The position numbers were made by a program, and so were the translations under genes. Source: Haloarcula halophila (GTDB taxonomy: Archaea > Halobacteriota > Halobacteria > Halobacteriales > Haloarculaceae). Taken from it: 64,000 bases of DNA. The DNA is taken from assembly GCF_029278565.1 (NCBI RefSeq), contig NZ_CP119562.1, positions 1 to 64,000 of the forward strand, given 5' to 3'. This document shows positions 23,509 to 34,300 of this stretch, one piece after another (the first letter of the stretch is position 1; every line of letters starts with the position of its first letter). Below the pieces are notes generated by a model, which was given only the letters and a program-made list of their open reading frames with translations, did no database searches and was not told the DNA's origin.

Positions 23509-26500
23509 CAAGTACCCCTCTCTTTTCGAGAGCTGTCAGCCACGAGACGATGTCTTAGACGGCTCACTTCAGGAGGACCAGTTCGCCGCAAGTTTAGCTA
23601 CGGTTGCTCACGATCCAAACAAGGCGGCCCCAAATTACCGTGAGGCCTCTCGGTTCTTCGAGATGACCTACCCCACCGAGGGGCTGAAGACGCTGTTGAG
23701 TAATCTCACGGGACGATTCCTCGCAAGTGGGACGAACCAAGGGACAGATTATACGAGTAGTATCCTTTGTCTCGACACGCGGTTCGGTGGTGGGAAAACC
23801 CACGACCTCATCGCTTCGTACCATCTGGCTGAACACGCTGGCGATATCGAGAATCTGGAAGACCATCTTCTACCTGATGATGAGCGTAGTGCAAGTGCGT
23901 ACCAGGAGGCCGTAGAGGAAGGCCTCTCAGTTGACTCGGCGGTCTTCGTCGGTGGGCACGTCGACGCCCGGAACGCCCGCAGTGACCGGAACGATCCAGA
24001 CGCCCCGAACACGAAGACGATGTGGGGCGAGATCGCCTACCAGCTGTACGGTGCAGACGGCTACGAAGAACTCAAAGAGTACGACCAGAACAAGAACGCA
24101 CCTGGGCAGAACAAACTCAAGGACCTCTTCGAGCTCGGCGATGGTCCCGCTCTTGTCCTCATCGACGAGATTGCTGCCTACCTGGAGAGTGCATCGGCCG
24201 TTGAGGTCGGCAACGCAACGCTGGCCAGCCAGACGCTGAGCTTCGTTCTCTCACTCTTGGAGACGGCGTCCGAGTCCGATGATGTCACCATCGTCTACTC
24301 GATCGCGGACACCGCGTTCGAGGAGGAAGCCGAGGACGTCCGTGGGCTTATCGACGAGCTCAACCAGATCGGACGCCGTCAGCATAAGACGGTCACACCA
24401 ACCGACGAGAGCGAGGTCGGGCAGGTGCTCCAGCATCGTCTCTTCGAGGATATCGACGATGAGGCCGCAGCTGAGGTGTCCCAGTCGTACTTCCAGTTGT
24501 ACACCAACAGCGAGCGGCAGTTCCCCCAAGAAGCGACGGACGCGAGCTATGTCGACCGGCTCGAACGAGAATACCCGTTCCACCCGACGGTCATCGATAC
24601 GCTCACGGAGAAGATCGACACGATTCCGAAGTTCCAGCGAACCCGTGGGGCGCTGAAGCTCCTTGCGCGGGCTGTCTACTATCGCTGGAACAACCGCCCG
24701 GACCACTACGAGCGTCAATGGGTACGGCTATACGACCTCACACCGGCGGACGACGCTCCGAGCGGGAGTATCAGTTCGACCCTCCATGAGTCGTTATTCG
24801 AGTTCGTCGACCTCAGTTCCGCTGTCTCCGCAGACATCTACAACGATGACGGGACTGCCCATGCACAACTCGAGGATCGCAAGTGGACAGAGAAGGGAAT
24901 CCCGGCACTCGGCTCACACATGACCACCGCCGTTCTCTGGCATAGCCTAGCCTACGGAGAACAGGCGACCGGGATCACTCGGGCCGAAATGAACGAAACG
25001 CTAGGTCACCCGGACATTCGCTTCGACAACTACGACTCGGCCCTTGATGCGCTGGCGGGAGCGGACATGAGCGTCGCGTGCTACTACCTCTACGACGAGG
25101 AGCGGGTTCGATTCAAGTCCGATCCGAACCTCATCAGAATCATCGACCAGCGCGTCGACAATACCCCCGACGCGCAAGCGCGCTCGCGATTCGAAGCCAG
25201 ACTGGAGAGCGAGACCGGGACTGGCGCGTTCGAACCGGTTTCCTACCCAGAATCGCCGGCCGATCTCCCGGACAAGGCGTCGACGCCACAGCTCGCCGTG
25301 ATGCACATGGACACGGCGCCGGTCACTAAGGAATTACTCGAAGACGAATCGAACCCCGAGTCCGTCCCCGAGAAGGTTCAATCACTGTACCAGAAGTCAG
25401 CCACGAAGCAGGGCGGCGATGTCCAGAGTCGAGTCTACAAGAACTACGTTCTGTTCCTCGCCCCAGACGACGAGCGCGTGCGTAGTGCCGTCGACGAAGC
25501 CCGACACCTCGAAGCCATCGAAGCGCTCCTCGATGACTCTCAGCAGACCGCAGACCTCTCAGAGGACCAAATCGAGGAGCTTCGCGAGCGCCAGGACAAG
25601 AAGTACGGGCTACTCGGTGAGCTCGTCCGCGGGGTCTATCGCCATCTCTACTACGTCGACCGCGATGGGCTCACCCATATTACGATCAACGCGACCGAGG
25701 CGAACGGCGGCACCTCGCTCGTCAATGCCGTTGAGGAAACCCTCGACGACCGCCTGATCCGCGCCGACGCCGACGCGAAGGGTGTCGCGTTCTTCAAGCA
25801 GAAACTCTGGCAGCGGACGCAGGACTCGATGACGACGCAGCAGCTCGTCGAACAGTTCGCGAAGAAGCCGGGACTCCCGTACCTCCTGAGCACAAAGCCG
25901 CTGCGCAAGACCGTCGCGAAGATGGTCGACGAGAGCGGCTACACCTACTGGGACGCCGAAACTGAGACCGCCTACTGGGACGGCGACGCCGATGACCACC
26001 CCGAGAACTGGCGGAAGCGGGAGCCATTCGCTGACTCGCCGGACGTTCGTACCTCGATCAAGGATACTGACGTGAAGATCGGGAACGACTACGTCGTCTA
26101 TACGGGCATCGAAGCTCTCCTTGACGTCCACCACGACTCGATCCGACCGCCCGAAGCTACAGAGGTTGGGTGCACCGAGGACGGCTGTACGACGATGGTT
26201 GAGCCGTCTGATGACGGCCCAGCGTATTGTGAGGAACACCGAAAGCCCCCAGAGAAAGCTCGCTGTCAGAGCTGCGGCGAGAAGTACGACGAGAGCGAAC
26301 TGAACGCCCGGGGGATCTGCCCCGACTGTGCGCAGCCTTCGGGCTGGGACACGGCGACGAGCCAGATGGCGGCGTCGCGGGCGTTCAACGAGGTACGAAC
26401 CCACGCGCTCTCGAAAGCGGCGTCGGGGGGCGCACCAGGCGTCTCGCAGGCCACGGTCGAAGTGGTGGGCGAGGATCGGCTCTCGAAGGGATCGTTCATT

Positions 26501-26827
26501 GCTCAGCGAGATGCCTTCACCGACCGGTCGGACGCGATCTCGGTCCGGATGAGCTACGACGTGAAGACATCGACGGGGTCGAGCTACAGCGCGGACTACC
26601 AGGGAAGTCTCGACGATTTCTCTCGCGTGACGAACCAGCCCGACCCGTTCGGCGAGTCGGTCAACGTCACGCTGAAGTTCCGGGTTGACCTCGACGAGCC
26701 CGAACCGATAACTGACGCCGAGGACGACGTGCTCGCAGAACTACAGGCGGGGCTCGGCCAGACCAATATCGACGTGAAAGTTCAAGCCAGAGGACTGACC
26801 GAAGTACCCCCTGAGGCAACCCAATGA
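23501..26827 (+). CDS. DUF499 ATPase of a helicase-methylase-ATPase defence system
   Basis: 1108 residues. Walker A is RFGGGKTHDL near residue 92; Walker B is LVLIDEIAAYLESA near 215. The start (SLFESCQPRDDVLDGSLQED; FFEMTYPTEGLKTLLSNL) is typical of DUF499 proteins, relatives of the BREX ATPase BrxC/PglY. A zinc ribbon (CQSCGEKYDE...GICPDC) lies near 925-945, and the C-terminal 150 residues form beta strands. It probably powers or gates the methylase and helicase encoded downstream. Overlaps the next gene by ATGA. Confidence 0.8.
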   Translation: MSNKYPSLFESCQPRDDVLDGSLQEDQFAASLATVAHDPNKAAPNYREASRFFEMTYPTEGLKTLLSNLTGRFLASGTNQGTDYTSSILCLDTRFGGGKTHDLIASYHLAEHAGDIENLEDHLLPDDERSASAYQEAVEEGLSVDSAVFVGGHVDARNARSDRNDPDAPNTKTMWGEIAYQLYGADGYEELKEYDQNKNAPGQNKLKDLFELGDGPALVLIDEIAAYLESASAVEVGNATLASQTLSFVLSLLETASESDDVTIVYSIADTAFEEEAEDVRGLIDELNQIGRRQHKTVTPTDESEVGQVLQHRLFEDIDDEAAAEVSQSYFQLYTNSERQFPQEATDASYVDRLEREYPFHPTVIDTLTEKIDTIPKFQRTRGALKLLARAVYYRWNNRPDHYERQWVRLYDLTPADDAPSGSISSTLHESLFEFVDLSSAVSADIYNDDGTAHAQLEDRKWTEKGIPALGSHMTTAVLWHSLAYGEQATGITRAEMNETLGHPDIRFDNYDSALDALAGADMSVACYYLYDEERVRFKSDPNLIRIIDQRVDNTPDAQARSRFEARLESETGTGAFEPVSYPESPADLPDKASTPQLAVMHMDTAPVTKELLEDESNPESVPEKVQSLYQKSATKQGGDVQSRVYKNYVLFLAPDDERVRSAVDEARHLEAIEALLDDSQQTADLSEDQIEELRERQDKKYGLLGELVRGVYRHLYYVDRDGLTHITINATEANGGTSLVNAVEETLDDRLIRADADAKGVAFFKQKLWQRTQDSMTTQQLVEQFAKKPGLPYLLSTKPLRKTVAKMVDESGYTYWDAETETAYWDGDADDHPENWRKREPFADSPDVRTSIKDTDVKIGNDYVVYTGIEALLDVHHDSIRPPEATEVGCTEDGCTTMVEPSDDGPAYCEEHRKPPEKARCQSCGEKYDESELNARGICPDCAQPSGWDTATSQMAASRAFNEVRTHALSKAASGGAPGVSQATVEVVGEDRLSKGSFIAQRDAFTDRSDAISVRMSYDVKTSTGSSYSADYQGSLDDFSRVTNQPDPFGESVNVTLKFRVDLDEPEPITDAEDDVLAELQAGLGQTNIDVKVQARGLTEVPPEATQ

Positions 26828-27444
26828 AAACTGGAGTCGACTCGACGAAAGCCAGCGCGGCAACTGAGGACGCGCCGACGTCCTCCTTCGGGAGTAGCGT
26901 CTACGGCGGCCGGCCGACGTTCGCGATGACGCGCCGCGAAGGGTCGAACGGCGGCGCGGTCACGCTGTACGAACTGCTCCCCGAAGAACAGGCTACCGCC
27001 CGTCGCGACCGACTCGAACGCCGCGGGCGTTCGCTAAACATCGAGTCCTTCGAGGAGGTCTTCGACGATTCGTCGGCCGACGAAGCGACGCGCTGGGACT
27101 GGGAGGGATGGACGGCGGTGAAGATCGCGCGTCTCGACGGCTGTCGCTTCCGCGCTCTCTCCCCACTCATTAAGGAGACTGTCGACGGCGCGGAACTTGA
27201 CGCCACCACTGTGACGACCAGCGGTGTCGGCGACCTCTTCCTCCCGGAGACCGTCGGCGTTCGCCTGGCGCTCGCGTTCCGCGGCATCAAACCGCTCCAG
27301 CGTGTTGACCGGATGCGTGCCCTGTGCCGCGGCATCGCCCGCATGGGCGACGAGGAGTGTTACTACTGGCACGCGAAGTGTCGCGCCCCGTCCAGCCCGA
27401 ACGGCGAAAAAGCACTCCGGACCCTGCTGACTGACCACCTATGA
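26824..27444 (+). CDS. DUF7680-type protein of the defence operon
   Basis: 206 residues, wedged with 4-nt overlaps between the ATPase and methylase genes. Recognisable stretches are FAMTRREGSNGGAVTLYELL, GVRLALAFRGIKPLQRVDRM and ECYYWHAKCRAPSSPNGEKA near the end. I associate this protein with DUF7680, found next to DUF499/DUF1156 pairs; no activity is known to me. The conserved basic C-terminal half might bind DNA or a partner. Confidence 0.55.
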   Translation: MKTGVDSTKASAATEDAPTSSFGSSVYGGRPTFAMTRREGSNGGAVTLYELLPEEQATARRDRLERRGRSLNIESFEEVFDDSSADEATRWDWEGWTAVKIARLDGCRFRALSPLIKETVDGAELDATTVTTSGVGDLFLPETVGVRLALAFRGIKPLQRVDRMRALCRGIARMGDEECYYWHAKCRAPSSPNGEKALRTLLTDHL

Positions 27445-30305
27445 CAGACCACGACGACGATCTGAAACCGCTCGCTATCGAGGGACAGCTTCCGTTGAAA
27501 GCGGTGGGTATCGAGAATCTACGAGAGGCGAATCCTCAGTATCTTCCCCCACATCGCTATCTCCATCCGTGGTTCGCACGGCGTCCGACCCCTGCTTCCA
27601 GATTAGCTATTCTGGCGTCTGTACTCCCCAAGGGAGTTGACTCAGATGACCTACTAAATTGGATGCAGATTGGGCCTAAGGAGGGGATTGATGAAGATCT
27701 TGCATCTTATATAGAGAGAAAAAAGGCGACAGAAAGTGAAAGGAGTGGAAATCTAGAAAGCCATTACGGATACCCTCGACCGTTCACTCGTTCACCAAGG
27801 CAGGCAGAGCGAGAAGAGTTGCATGAGGTTCTTGAGAACCATTGGGAGGGAAATTTACCCACTGTCTTTGATCCGACAGCTGGAGGTGGGGTAATTCCGT
27901 ATGAATCTCTCCGCTATGGGCTTCCCACACATGCGAATGAACTGAACCCTATCCCCTCATTGATACTTAAAGTGCTATTGGAATTCGCGCCGAATGTGGG
28001 GGATATTGAACAAGAAGTTGAGCATTGGGCAAACGAAGTTGACTCTGAAGCATCGTCAGTAATTGAAGAGTATTTCCCCGGTAAGGAAGAGGGTCAGACC
28101 CCCATAAATTACGTTTCTACATATAGTATTCAATGCAGATCATGCGGCGCTGATATTCCTCTTGTCCCAAAATGGTGGATTCGAACGAGAAGTGACGGTA
28201 TTGACGTAGTTTCTCGCCCAGAGGTTCAAGATGATGGGTCTGTGGAATATGAGGTATTGATTGACCCATCTGATAAAGAATTAGAAGGGTTCGATCCGGG
28301 TGACGGTCCAGTTTCGCGAGGGGGAGACACGGAATGTCTGAGGTGCGGGGTAGTTACTGAAGACGATGAAGTTAGATCCCAACTAAAGAACGGCGAGTTT
28401 GACTACGATATATACTGTGTGAGATACAGGGACCAAAGCGGAGAGCGTGGATTCAGATCGCCTGTACAAGAGGACCAAGAGGCATTAGAGAAAGCAGAGT
28501 CCTTCATCCAGTCTGACTACGAACTATCCACCTTCTTGGACACACCGATCCCGGACGGAAACAAGACTACAGAACCAAGAAATTACGGAATGAATGAATG
28601 GCGGGATTTGTTCGCTCCTCGCCAACTGATTAGCAATCACGCGTACGTTCAGGCGATAAACAACCAGCGACCGCAGATTAGGTCAGAACACGATGAAGAG
28701 ACGGCTGATACAATAGTTACCTTACTCACCCTCTCTATTAGCAAGCTCATAGACAGAAACTCTCGCCTGACATCATGGGATACTAGTAAGGGATACCCAA
28801 GTCAGATGTTCAAATCACAGAATCTGGCTTTCAAGCGTGTCTTTGTAGATTCAAATATCTCTATTGGAGGTACTGACTTCCTTTCGTACTTAGATAAGAT
28901 ATACGATTCATATAAGGAGATTGTCTCATATCTGCCAGAAGACTCAAAGGAAGGTAATGTAACGAATGCTGACGCCGCTGACCTCCCTCACGAGACGGAT
29001 AGTATCTCTGCAATAATCGCTGACCCGCCGTACTACAGCAGTATCCAGTATGCCGAACTCTCGGACGTGTTCTACGTCTGGATGCGTGAATGCCTCAAAG
29101 GTGTCTTTCCCGACCTCTTCTCTGAAACCCTCACAGACAAGAGTTCAGAAGCAGTTGCTAACCCGGATCAGTTTTCCGATGTTTCGGGTGGTGGTTCATC
29201 AAAGAGAGAACTAGCCAACAGAGATTATGAGAAGAAGATGAGCGACATCTTCTCTGAACTCTATCGGGTTCTGGAACCCGGCGGCGTGATGACGGTTATG
29301 TTCACGCACAAGGAGACGGATGCCTGGGATACGTTGACGATGTCGCTCATCAACTCTGGGTTTGTTATCACTTCGACCCATCCAATTACGAGCGAGATGC
29401 CACAGCGGGCAGGAATGCGCAACAGCGCCTCGGCAGATTCCACTCTTCTCCTCACAGGCCGCAAACCCCACGAGGAACGCGACCCCGACAACACGGTCCC
29501 GACGCTCTGGAGCGACGTCGAAGCCGACACCCGAGCAGCCGCGAAGGAAGCCGCCCGCGACCTCCTCGAGTCCGGAATCTCCCTGACCAAGACCGACGTC
29601 ATCATCTCGGCGTTCGGGCCGACACTCCGAGTCTTCGCCGACGCCTACCCGGTCGTCGACGACCAGGACGAAGAGGTTCCCCCGCGGAAGGCCCTCGAAA
29701 CGGCGCGGGAAGCCGTGACGCAGATACTCGTTGACGAATATCTCGAGGGGATGGCCGTCGACAACCTCGACGACGTTACCGAGTGGTACATCCTCTGCTG
29801 GCTCGTCCACGAGTCCGAGACGTTCGCCTACGACGATGGACTTCAGCTCGGGCACGGTATCGGCGTCGACATCGATGAGATCAAGCGCTCGACGAAGACG
29901 TGGCGGAAGAGTCGCGGCGACATCAGCCTCCGCGGGCACGACGGCCGCGTGCAGAACATCAACGAGAAGCCCGAAGACCGGTCGAGTCGCCTGCCCGTCG
30001 ACCCAGACGACCTCTCGTTCCCGCGTTCCCTCGACGCCGTCCACGCCGCGATGCACGTCTACGACAAGCGCGGCGAAACCGAGACCATCGAGTGGCTGCG
30101 GGAGCGGAACTTCGACTCCGACAGTCAGTTCAAGTCGACGCTGAAGGCGCTGCTCCAGGTGCTGCCGCACAACCACGAGGACTGGGAACTTGCTCGGGAC
30201 CTCGCCGTCGGTCGCACGAGCGATGTGCTTGATTTGGACTTCAGCCCCAACGTCTTCGCCGAGGACGGCGACGAGACGAAACAGAGCACGCTCGGTGAGC
30301 ACTAG
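27441..30305 (+). CDS. DUF1156 adenine-specific DNA methylase
   Basis: 954 residues. N-terminal DUF1156 (YLPPHRYLHPWFARRPTPAS), motif I in VFDPTAGGGVIPYESLRYG near residue 142 for S-adenosylmethionine, zinc-like CRSCGAD (about 230) and CLRCGVV (about 300), and catalytic motif IV DPPYYSSIQYAELSDVF near 526. DUF1156 enzymes are the methylases of BREX type 3 and of helicase-methylase-ATPase loci; here it should mark self DNA. Roughly the first two thirds (27.5-29.4 kb) are clearly poorer in GC than the rest and than its neighbours, pointing to a replaced segment. Confidence 0.82.
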   Translation: MTDHDDDLKPLAIEGQLPLKAVGIENLREANPQYLPPHRYLHPWFARRPTPASRLAILASVLPKGVDSDDLLNWMQIGPKEGIDEDLASYIERKKATESERSGNLESHYGYPRPFTRSPRQAEREELHEVLENHWEGNLPTVFDPTAGGGVIPYESLRYGLPTHANELNPIPSLILKVLLEFAPNVGDIEQEVEHWANEVDSEASSVIEEYFPGKEEGQTPINYVSTYSIQCRSCGADIPLVPKWWIRTRSDGIDVVSRPEVQDDGSVEYEVLIDPSDKELEGFDPGDGPVSRGGDTECLRCGVVTEDDEVRSQLKNGEFDYDIYCVRYRDQSGERGFRSPVQEDQEALEKAESFIQSDYELSTFLDTPIPDGNKTTEPRNYGMNEWRDLFAPRQLISNHAYVQAINNQRPQIRSEHDEETADTIVTLLTLSISKLIDRNSRLTSWDTSKGYPSQMFKSQNLAFKRVFVDSNISIGGTDFLSYLDKIYDSYKEIVSYLPEDSKEGNVTNADAADLPHETDSISAIIADPPYYSSIQYAELSDVFYVWMRECLKGVFPDLFSETLTDKSSEAVANPDQFSDVSGGGSSKRELANRDYEKKMSDIFSELYRVLEPGGVMTVMFTHKETDAWDTLTMSLINSGFVITSTHPITSEMPQRAGMRNSASADSTLLLTGRKPHEERDPDNTVPTLWSDVEADTRAAAKEAARDLLESGISLTKTDVIISAFGPTLRVFADAYPVVDDQDEEVPPRKALETAREAVTQILVDEYLEGMAVDNLDDVTEWYILCWLVHESETFAYDDGLQLGHGIGVDIDEIKRSTKTWRKSRGDISLRGHDGRVQNINEKPEDRSSRLPVDPDDLSFPRSLDAVHAAMHVYDKRGETETIEWLRERNFDSDSQFKSTLKALLQVLPHNHEDWELARDLAVGRTSDVLDLDFSPNVFAEDGDETKQSTLGEH

Positions 30306-30310
30306 GCATA

Positions 30311-31282
30311 ATGCGAGCGTTCGGCGACCTCACCGCGGTTCACCTCGCTCTCCGGGAGCAGGGTGATGGGTCGCCGACGAAGCTTCAGGTTCCGCTTCCC
30401 GGTGACCAGTGGCACGCCGCGATTATCGACCTCTGCGGGCGACGGTTCCAGTATTGTCTTCACGTCCATAACGAAGCCATGTCGGTCTACGAAACCGACA
30501 TCGAACGCCGCCGTTCATCTGATGGGCGAGTCCTCGACCCGCTACCAGTACGGCTCAGCTGGGGGATGGGAGAAGTCGCCGATCTCCTCAGCGGCTTCGA
30601 GTCGACCTTCGATGCGTTCACTGCGTCCATAGATGCGTGCCGGCAGCGAGCAACGTTCGGAAACGAAACCAGCTACGAACTCCTGTCACGCCGCTGGCTT
30701 CGGGAGTCACGAGAGCTTCGTGACCGAATCGAGTTCTCGCTTCAGACGTCGATGTGGGTCCAGTGGATTAGCGAAAGCGTCTGGCAAGCCGGTGAGCTGT
30801 CGACACATTTGCGGGACGAAGACTCGCGCTATCTACAACAGTACGGGCCCGACATGTTCAGCTATATCGCCCATCCACCGCTGCTCGTGGCCGTCCTGAC
30901 CAGTGCGGCGATGGTCGAGGAAGTTGGAGCGGTCACAGTGAAAGAGCTTGATACAGGTATCGACCCAAATTTGGACGAAACCACGCTTGAGGAAGTTATT
31001 GGGTGGGTTCGAGACGAAGGATTTGCACCAGAGAGCGTCGACTTGGAGGTTCTTGACGACACACTCCGGGAGGCACGAAACGATCTCTCTCACTCGATGA
31101 CGGCACGAGGGACGACAGTAACCTTGGACACGTTCGAGACGTACATCGAAGCAGTCCAGATAGCAGTAGGATTGGGCCTGAGTCTCGCTGACCGGCTGGC
31201 TACCGATGTGCTGGCAGACTTGGCCGATCTATCCCTGAGTCCGAACAGGGACAATAGCGGAGCGACTGGAGTGATTAAGTAG
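30311..31282 (+). CDS. Unknown protein of the defence operon
   Basis: 323 residues, 5 nt after the methylase and 32 nt before the helicase, same direction. MRAFGDLTAVHLALREQGDG starts it; the rest is mostly helical (RLSWGMGEVADLLSGFESTF; REARNDLSHSMTARG, which recalls HEPN-like R-N-x2-SH motifs). The RNDLSH hexamer lies near residue 256 and fits the R-x4-6-H HEPN ribonuclease pattern, so a HEPN-type effector is possible, though I cannot confirm the fold. Confidence 0.55.
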   Translation: MRAFGDLTAVHLALREQGDGSPTKLQVPLPGDQWHAAIIDLCGRRFQYCLHVHNEAMSVYETDIERRRSSDGRVLDPLPVRLSWGMGEVADLLSGFESTFDAFTASIDACRQRATFGNETSYELLSRRWLRESRELRDRIEFSLQTSMWVQWISESVWQAGELSTHLRDEDSRYLQQYGPDMFSYIAHPPLLVAVLTSAAMVEEVGAVTVKELDTGIDPNLDETTLEEVIGWVRDEGFAPESVDLEVLDDTLREARNDLSHSMTARGTTVTLDTFETYIEAVQIAVGLGLSLADRLATDVLADLADLSLSPNRDNSGATGVIK

Positions 31283-31314
31283 CACCAGATTGAGATAGTC
31301 AAATAAGCTCACTA

Positions 31315-34300
31315 ATGGCTGACCTTCAGACCTATTCTTGGGACTCGATTTACGAGAGCCAGCCTTCGACGAGCGGTTCTCATCTTGTTGATGAATTCTA
31401 TGTTCCAGCCCTCGAACGAAGCGTTCGCTACGACCGAGTAGCAGGATACTTCTCTAGCAGTGCTCTCGCCGTTGCAGCTCGCGGTGTCCACGCACTCGTG
31501 GAAAACGATGGGGAGATGCGACTCATCGTCGGCGCTGAACTCTACGAGACTGACCGTCCTGTTCTGGAAGCGCTCTCCGACGAACTCAGCGAGGGCCTTG
31601 ACGAACTCGACGACGAACGGCTCGACGCGCAGCTCCAACTTCTCGCGCAACTGCTTCGGGAGGAACGACTCACGATCAAGGTCGCTGTGCCACGGCGAGG
31701 GGACTGGGGCATCTTCCACCCGAAGGTCGGCGTCTTCCATGACGACCAGGAGAACTCGCTGTCGTTTGAGGGCAGCGTCAACGAGACAGCCGGCGGCTGG
31801 GAGCGCAATTACGAGCGCTTCAAGGTCCACCGAGAGTGGCGCGATGGACAGCGGGAATACGTCGAAGGCGACGTCGACACGTTCGACCGTCTCTGGGACA
31901 ACGATCACACCTACGTCGAAGTCTACGACCTCCCCGAGGCCATCGAAGAGGAGATTATCCACTGGAAGGCTCCCGACTCCGATACTGAGGTCGACACCGC
32001 CATCCAGATTGCACGCGGCGAGGCACCCCCGACCGAGCGCGACAAAGCAAACATTATCGCTGACGGCTCGCTCGCACCCGGCGGATTGGCTCTTGCTGAA
32101 GAGGGTAGTACGATCACTCCTTGGCCCCACCAGCGCGTCGTCTCTGACACACTGGTCAACACCTACCCGAACAGTTTCCTCCTGTGTGACGAAGTCGGCC
32201 TCGGGAAGACGATCGAGGCTGGTCTGACGCTCTCTCGGCTTGGGTTAACAGACGATTTGGACACTGGTCTCCTTCTCGTCCCCGCAAGCCTGAGGATTCA
32301 GTGGCAAGAGGAGCTCTGGGAAAAGTTCAACATCAACGCCTACCGCTTCGATCGAGGGAGCGGAAATCAGTACGTCTTCCACGATGTATTCGGCCGTGAG
32401 CACGCGCCACCCTCTGCTGCAAGTCTCGACCTCGATGCCGACGAGCGGTCGAAAGCGTGGGTTGAGAGTCCAATTTGGCGGTTCCTCCATGACCAGCAGT
32501 CCGACGACCAAACCGACGGCCCATCGATCGTCATCATGTCGTGGCACACCGCCCGGCTTGATGACCGCTGGGATCAGGTCGCTCCCCGCGACGAAGGCGA
32601 TGTACGTACTCGCGACGATGTCCCAGCGAGCGCACGCGGACGCGACACAACCCGTCGTGAGGGCGTCTGGGACGCCGTCATCATCGACGAGGCACACAAC
32701 GCTCGCTCCGGAAGCAAGTTCTACACGCTCCTCGAGCGGCTTCGTGAACACACCCAGACGTACTACCTGTTGACCGCGACGCCGATGCAGCTGCACGCCG
32801 GCGAACTCTATGATTTGATGGCGTTACTGGACCTCCCTGGCGAGTGGGACCGGAAAGACCAGTTCGTCGAGTTCTTTGAGACTCGGCAGGCCCTCAATCA
32901 GGCGCTAAAAGAACAGGTCGAGAGCGGTGGAGGGTCCTCAGGGGGATCCTGGTCGGCCCAAGCCACCTTGGACGAACAGCGGTACCAGGATCGGCTCCCA
33001 AACGAACGAAGGCTCTCCGATAGGGTCTTCGACGCGGTCGCGGAGAAACTCGAGATCAACGATGAACAGCACGCACGCGGAATCGCGAAACAGCGTGTAC
33101 TCGAAGCGTGCAATCTTGCTTCGAACTACGGGGATCAGTACGACGGGTACGTCGATCGGTTCGAAACGGCGGTACAGGAGTACAACGTCGACCCATTCGA
33201 AGCGAACGAAGACGAGAAGCTCAAATACCTCCTCTATCCGGATTGGAAGGCCGAGGAAGAGTGGCTCACCTACTCACGGAACGATCAACTCAGTGCCCTC
33301 GATGATCTCTCAGAGGCTGGCTGGCGAGTCGTTCGGGACGTTCTCGCGGATTCGACGCCCGTCGACGCCCTTATCCACCGGAATACGCGTGATACCCTGC
33401 GGAAGTACGAGAAAGTCGGACTACTGGATGAGACCGTTCCGAACAGAAACCCGGAGCAGCGGAAGATCGAACTGACAGACGAAACGCGAGACGTCTACGA
33501 CCGCATCGACGAGTACACGAGCAAGTTCTACAAGCTCGCCCAGCAGTCCGATGAGGCCGAGACCAGGGCGATTGGCTTCGTGATGACTACCTACCGCCAG
33601 CGACTCACGAGCAGCGTTTACGCGATTTCACAGAGTCTGCAAACCCGCCTCGAAACCCTTCGAGCACAGCGAACCGTGCTGAAGGGGAAACAACGTGCCG
33701 CCAATCCCGACCGTTCTCAAGGTAAGTCCAGCCAAACCCTCTTCGAATCCCTCTCTGAGTACGAACTGGACGACCTCGATACGATTGACGAGGTCAGTGG
33801 TGACCTCGAAGACGCCGACCTCGCCGAGATTATCCCGAACGTCACCGACCAGGGAATCAATCTACTCGAACAGGAAATCAAAGAGCTGGAGTCGTTCGTT
33901 AATGATCTCAAGCGTATCGACGAAGACCCGAAGGTTAGTCAACTCATCAGCGACCTGGGGAAACTGGACCGTGAAGGACATAATCGAGTCATAATCTTCA
34001 CCCAGTACACCGACACGATGGACTTCATCCGGAACAGCTTGACGTCTATCCACGGCGCAACGGTCGCAACGTACTCTGGTCGCGGTGGCGAGATGTATGA
34101 CCTCGACAGCGAGGGCTGGACGACCGTTGGTAAAGAGCGTGTGAAGCGAGAGTTCGCTGACGACGACGGCCAGGTCGATATACTCGTATGTACTGACTCA
34201 GCCAGTGAAGGGCTGAACCTTCAGGAGTGTGGGGCCCTCATCAACTATGACCTCCCGTGGAACCCAATGCGGGTCGAACAGCGTATCGGGCGAATCGACC

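Noticed and set aside
29211-30302. 363-residue minus-strand frame opposite the methylase
   Set aside because: Lies fully antisense to conserved methylase sequence and has no domain; typical reverse-frame artefact of high GC.
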